Assembly (NCBI GenBank): GCA_030706285.1
Contig: JAUZOU010000135.1
Span: 1-7,717 of the forward strand
From: Bacteroidota bacterium
GTDB taxonomy: Bacteria; Bacteroidota; Bacteroidia; Bacteroidales; UBA1402
Direction of reading: 5' to 3'
DNA length: 7,717 bases
Below, in pieces: positions 6,849-7,717 of the stretch. Below the pieces are notes generated by a model, which had not been told where the DNA came from, did no database searches, and was given only the letters and a program-made list of their open reading frames with translations. Each line of letters begins with the position of its first letter. Position 1 is the stretch's first letter. Both the position numbers and the translations under genes were made by a program.

Positions 6849-6879
6849 TTTGGCAACTAACTCAATTAGTGTATCTTTG
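6849..6879 (+). promoter_or_regulatory. consensus Bacteroides-type promoter for the F5/8C-domain gene
   Basis: An exact -33 TTTG (6849-6852) and an exact -7 TATCTTTG (6872-6879, consensus TAnnTTTG) are separated by 19 bases, within the usual spacing. Transcription would begin near 6886, giving a 5' leader of about 30 bases before the ATG at 6917. No other promoter in the window fits this consensus better. Confidence 0.8.
6856..6870. promoter_or_regulatory. operator-like palindrome inside the promoter spacer
   Basis: ACTAA (6856-6860) and TTAGT (6866-6870) are exact inverse complements around CTCAA. The site lies wholly between the -33 and -7 elements, the usual place for a repressor site. 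The CTAA/TTAG words are those of the MarR operator, but the half-sites are in the opposite order. A further GTTAGTTA half-site lies upstream at 6809-6816. Confidence 0.45.
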
Positions 6880-6916
6880 ACAATTATGTTCATTCTCCTT
6901 AATCGCCAAATCGTAC

Positions 6917-7717
6917 ATGAAAACAGGTACAATCCTTTCTTGTTTTTGTTTTCTTCTGGTTTGCACAGGCCTTTCTGCCCAAACCAACATAGCCCCGCTG
7001 GCAACCTGTTCAACTTCCTACGTTTCATCCTGGGAAACCCTGACAGCCATCAACGACGGGTTCGAACCATCCAGTTCGTCGGATAAAACACACGGTGCCT
7101 ATGGCAACTGGCAAAGCGGTGTGACCAACACCTGGAACTGGGTACAATACACTTTTAAGGATTATTACAAAATAGCCCGCAGCGATGTTTACTGGTGGGC
7201 TGACGGTCAAGGGATCGTATTGCCCTATAGCTGCAAAATGATGTATTACCATCCCGGGCTGAAAACCTGGGTAAATGTCGCCAATCCGGCCGGATTAGGG
7301 CTGGATCCGGATAAATACGACACAACAACCTTCGACACCATCCTGACCAACCAGATCCGGTTGTATTTTGTCAGCACGGTGGCTCAAGGCATTCTTGAAT
7401 GGAAAGTTTACGGAGAAAAAGGCGAACAAATCCCCTCCTCTTCTTATGCCAGCTTGGCGAAACTGGCCAAAAACGATACCATTCCGATTACAGTCAGAGC
7501 CGTCGCTTCAACCGGAAAAGCGGTTGCCGGTTACCAATTCAAGGCTGATGTCAACATTACGGACAATGTCAAACAGACAAAGGAAGCGTATGTAGTCAAT
7601 GGCGAGACGCTCACCGAAACCGTAAAAGGGCTGTTACTTCCTCCAACCGGGGCCACCGGTCTGACCACCTTTAACGTCGTATTACCGGCCGACATCGATC
7701 CGACAGACGGGATTGAA
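6917..7717 (+). CDS. secreted F5/8 type C-domain protein, probable glycoside hydrolase N-terminus; C-terminus off window
   Basis: The frame opens at 6917 and runs 267 codons to the window end without a stop. Residues 1-21 are a signal peptide with likely cleavage at LSA|QT; there is no lipobox. Residues 22-166 form an F5/8 type C (discoidin-like, galactose-binding-fold) domain. It runs from NIAPLAT through STSYVSSWETLTAINDG and VYWWADGQGIVLP to ILEWKVYGE, a set common in carbohydrate-active enzymes. Residues from about 185 on look like an Ig-like beta-sandwich (ITVRAVASTGKAVAG). No catalytic domain is visible. From memory, this domain order precedes beta-L-arabinofuranosidases (GH127) and some other glycosidases, but the class cannot be fixed here. 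The start is set by the signal peptide and the consensus promoter about 40 bases upstream. An extracellular or periplasmic role in plant or host glycan breakdown is likely. Confidence 0.85.
   Translation, partial: MKTGTILSCFCFLLVCTGLSAQTNIAPLATCSTSYVSSWETLTAINDGFEPSSSSDKTHGAYGNWQSGVTNTWNWVQYTFKDYYKIARSDVYWWADGQGIVLPYSCKMMYYHPGLKTWVNVANPAGLGLDPDKYDTTTFDTILTNQIRLYFVSTVAQGILEWKVYGEKGEQIPSSSYASLAKLAKNDTIPITVRAVASTGKAVAGYQFKADVNITDNVKQTKEAYVVNGETLTETVKGLLLPPTGATGLTTFNVVLPADIDPTDGIE

Noticed and set aside
7646..7657. TGAT motif (residues 244-247) of the F5/8C-domain protein, resembling the flavin-attachment motif used by ApbE
   Set aside because: The following residues are shifted by one against the known pattern, and the protein shows no FMN-binding domain; it lies in an Ig-like segment and is probably coincidence.

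Overview
The window looks like chromosomal DNA from a member of the Bacteroidota, most likely Bacteroidales. Four features point there. Two promoters match the Bacteroides-type -33 TTTG / -7 TAnnTTTG pattern. Most starts lack a strong Shine-Dalgarno. One lipoprotein carries the acidic residues after its lipobox cysteine that mark surface lipoproteins in this phylum. The protein families (ECF sigma factor with a membrane-anchored partner, lipoprotein ApbE, secreted F5/8C-domain protein) are also typical. The species cannot be named from the sequence. I see no rRNA, tRNA, CRISPR array, insertion sequence or other mobile element.

Left part (1-2150, all on the - strand): a three-gene signalling cluster. 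In transcription order it holds a cysteine-rich, probably surface-exposed lipoprotein (2150-1338), an ECF-type sigma-70 factor (1284-721), and a membrane-anchored anti-sigma-like protein (743 to beyond base 1). The third gene overlaps the sigma gene by 23 bases and carries a degenerate pentapeptide repeat in its periplasmic linker. Its C-terminus is off the window.

Middle part (2282-5507, - strand): a P-type cation-transport ATPase (4890-2341) ends in a clear intrinsic terminator. A MarR-family regulator (5453-5037) lies 146 bases upstream of it in the same direction. The MarR promoter contains a perfect 9+9 inverted repeat, which suggests autoregulation. The regulator may also affect the ATPase by read-through, and the divergent apbE gene.

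Right part (5687-7717, + strand): a lipoprotein FAD:protein FMN transferase (ApbE), which attaches FMN covalently to exported flavoproteins. After a 210-base gap comes the 5' part of a secreted protein with an F5/8 type C (carbohydrate-binding-like) domain, probably the N-terminus of a glycan-degrading enzyme. That gene has a textbook Bacteroides promoter, and a short palindrome built from the same CTAA/TTAG elements as the MarR operator sits between -33 and -7.

No wholly new system can be proved from this window. The points most worth a second look are the lipoprotein-sigma-tethered partner cluster, the paired operator-like palindromes, possible metal ligands in the MarR protein beside an ATPase with an unusual ion-site motif set, and the pentapeptide linker.
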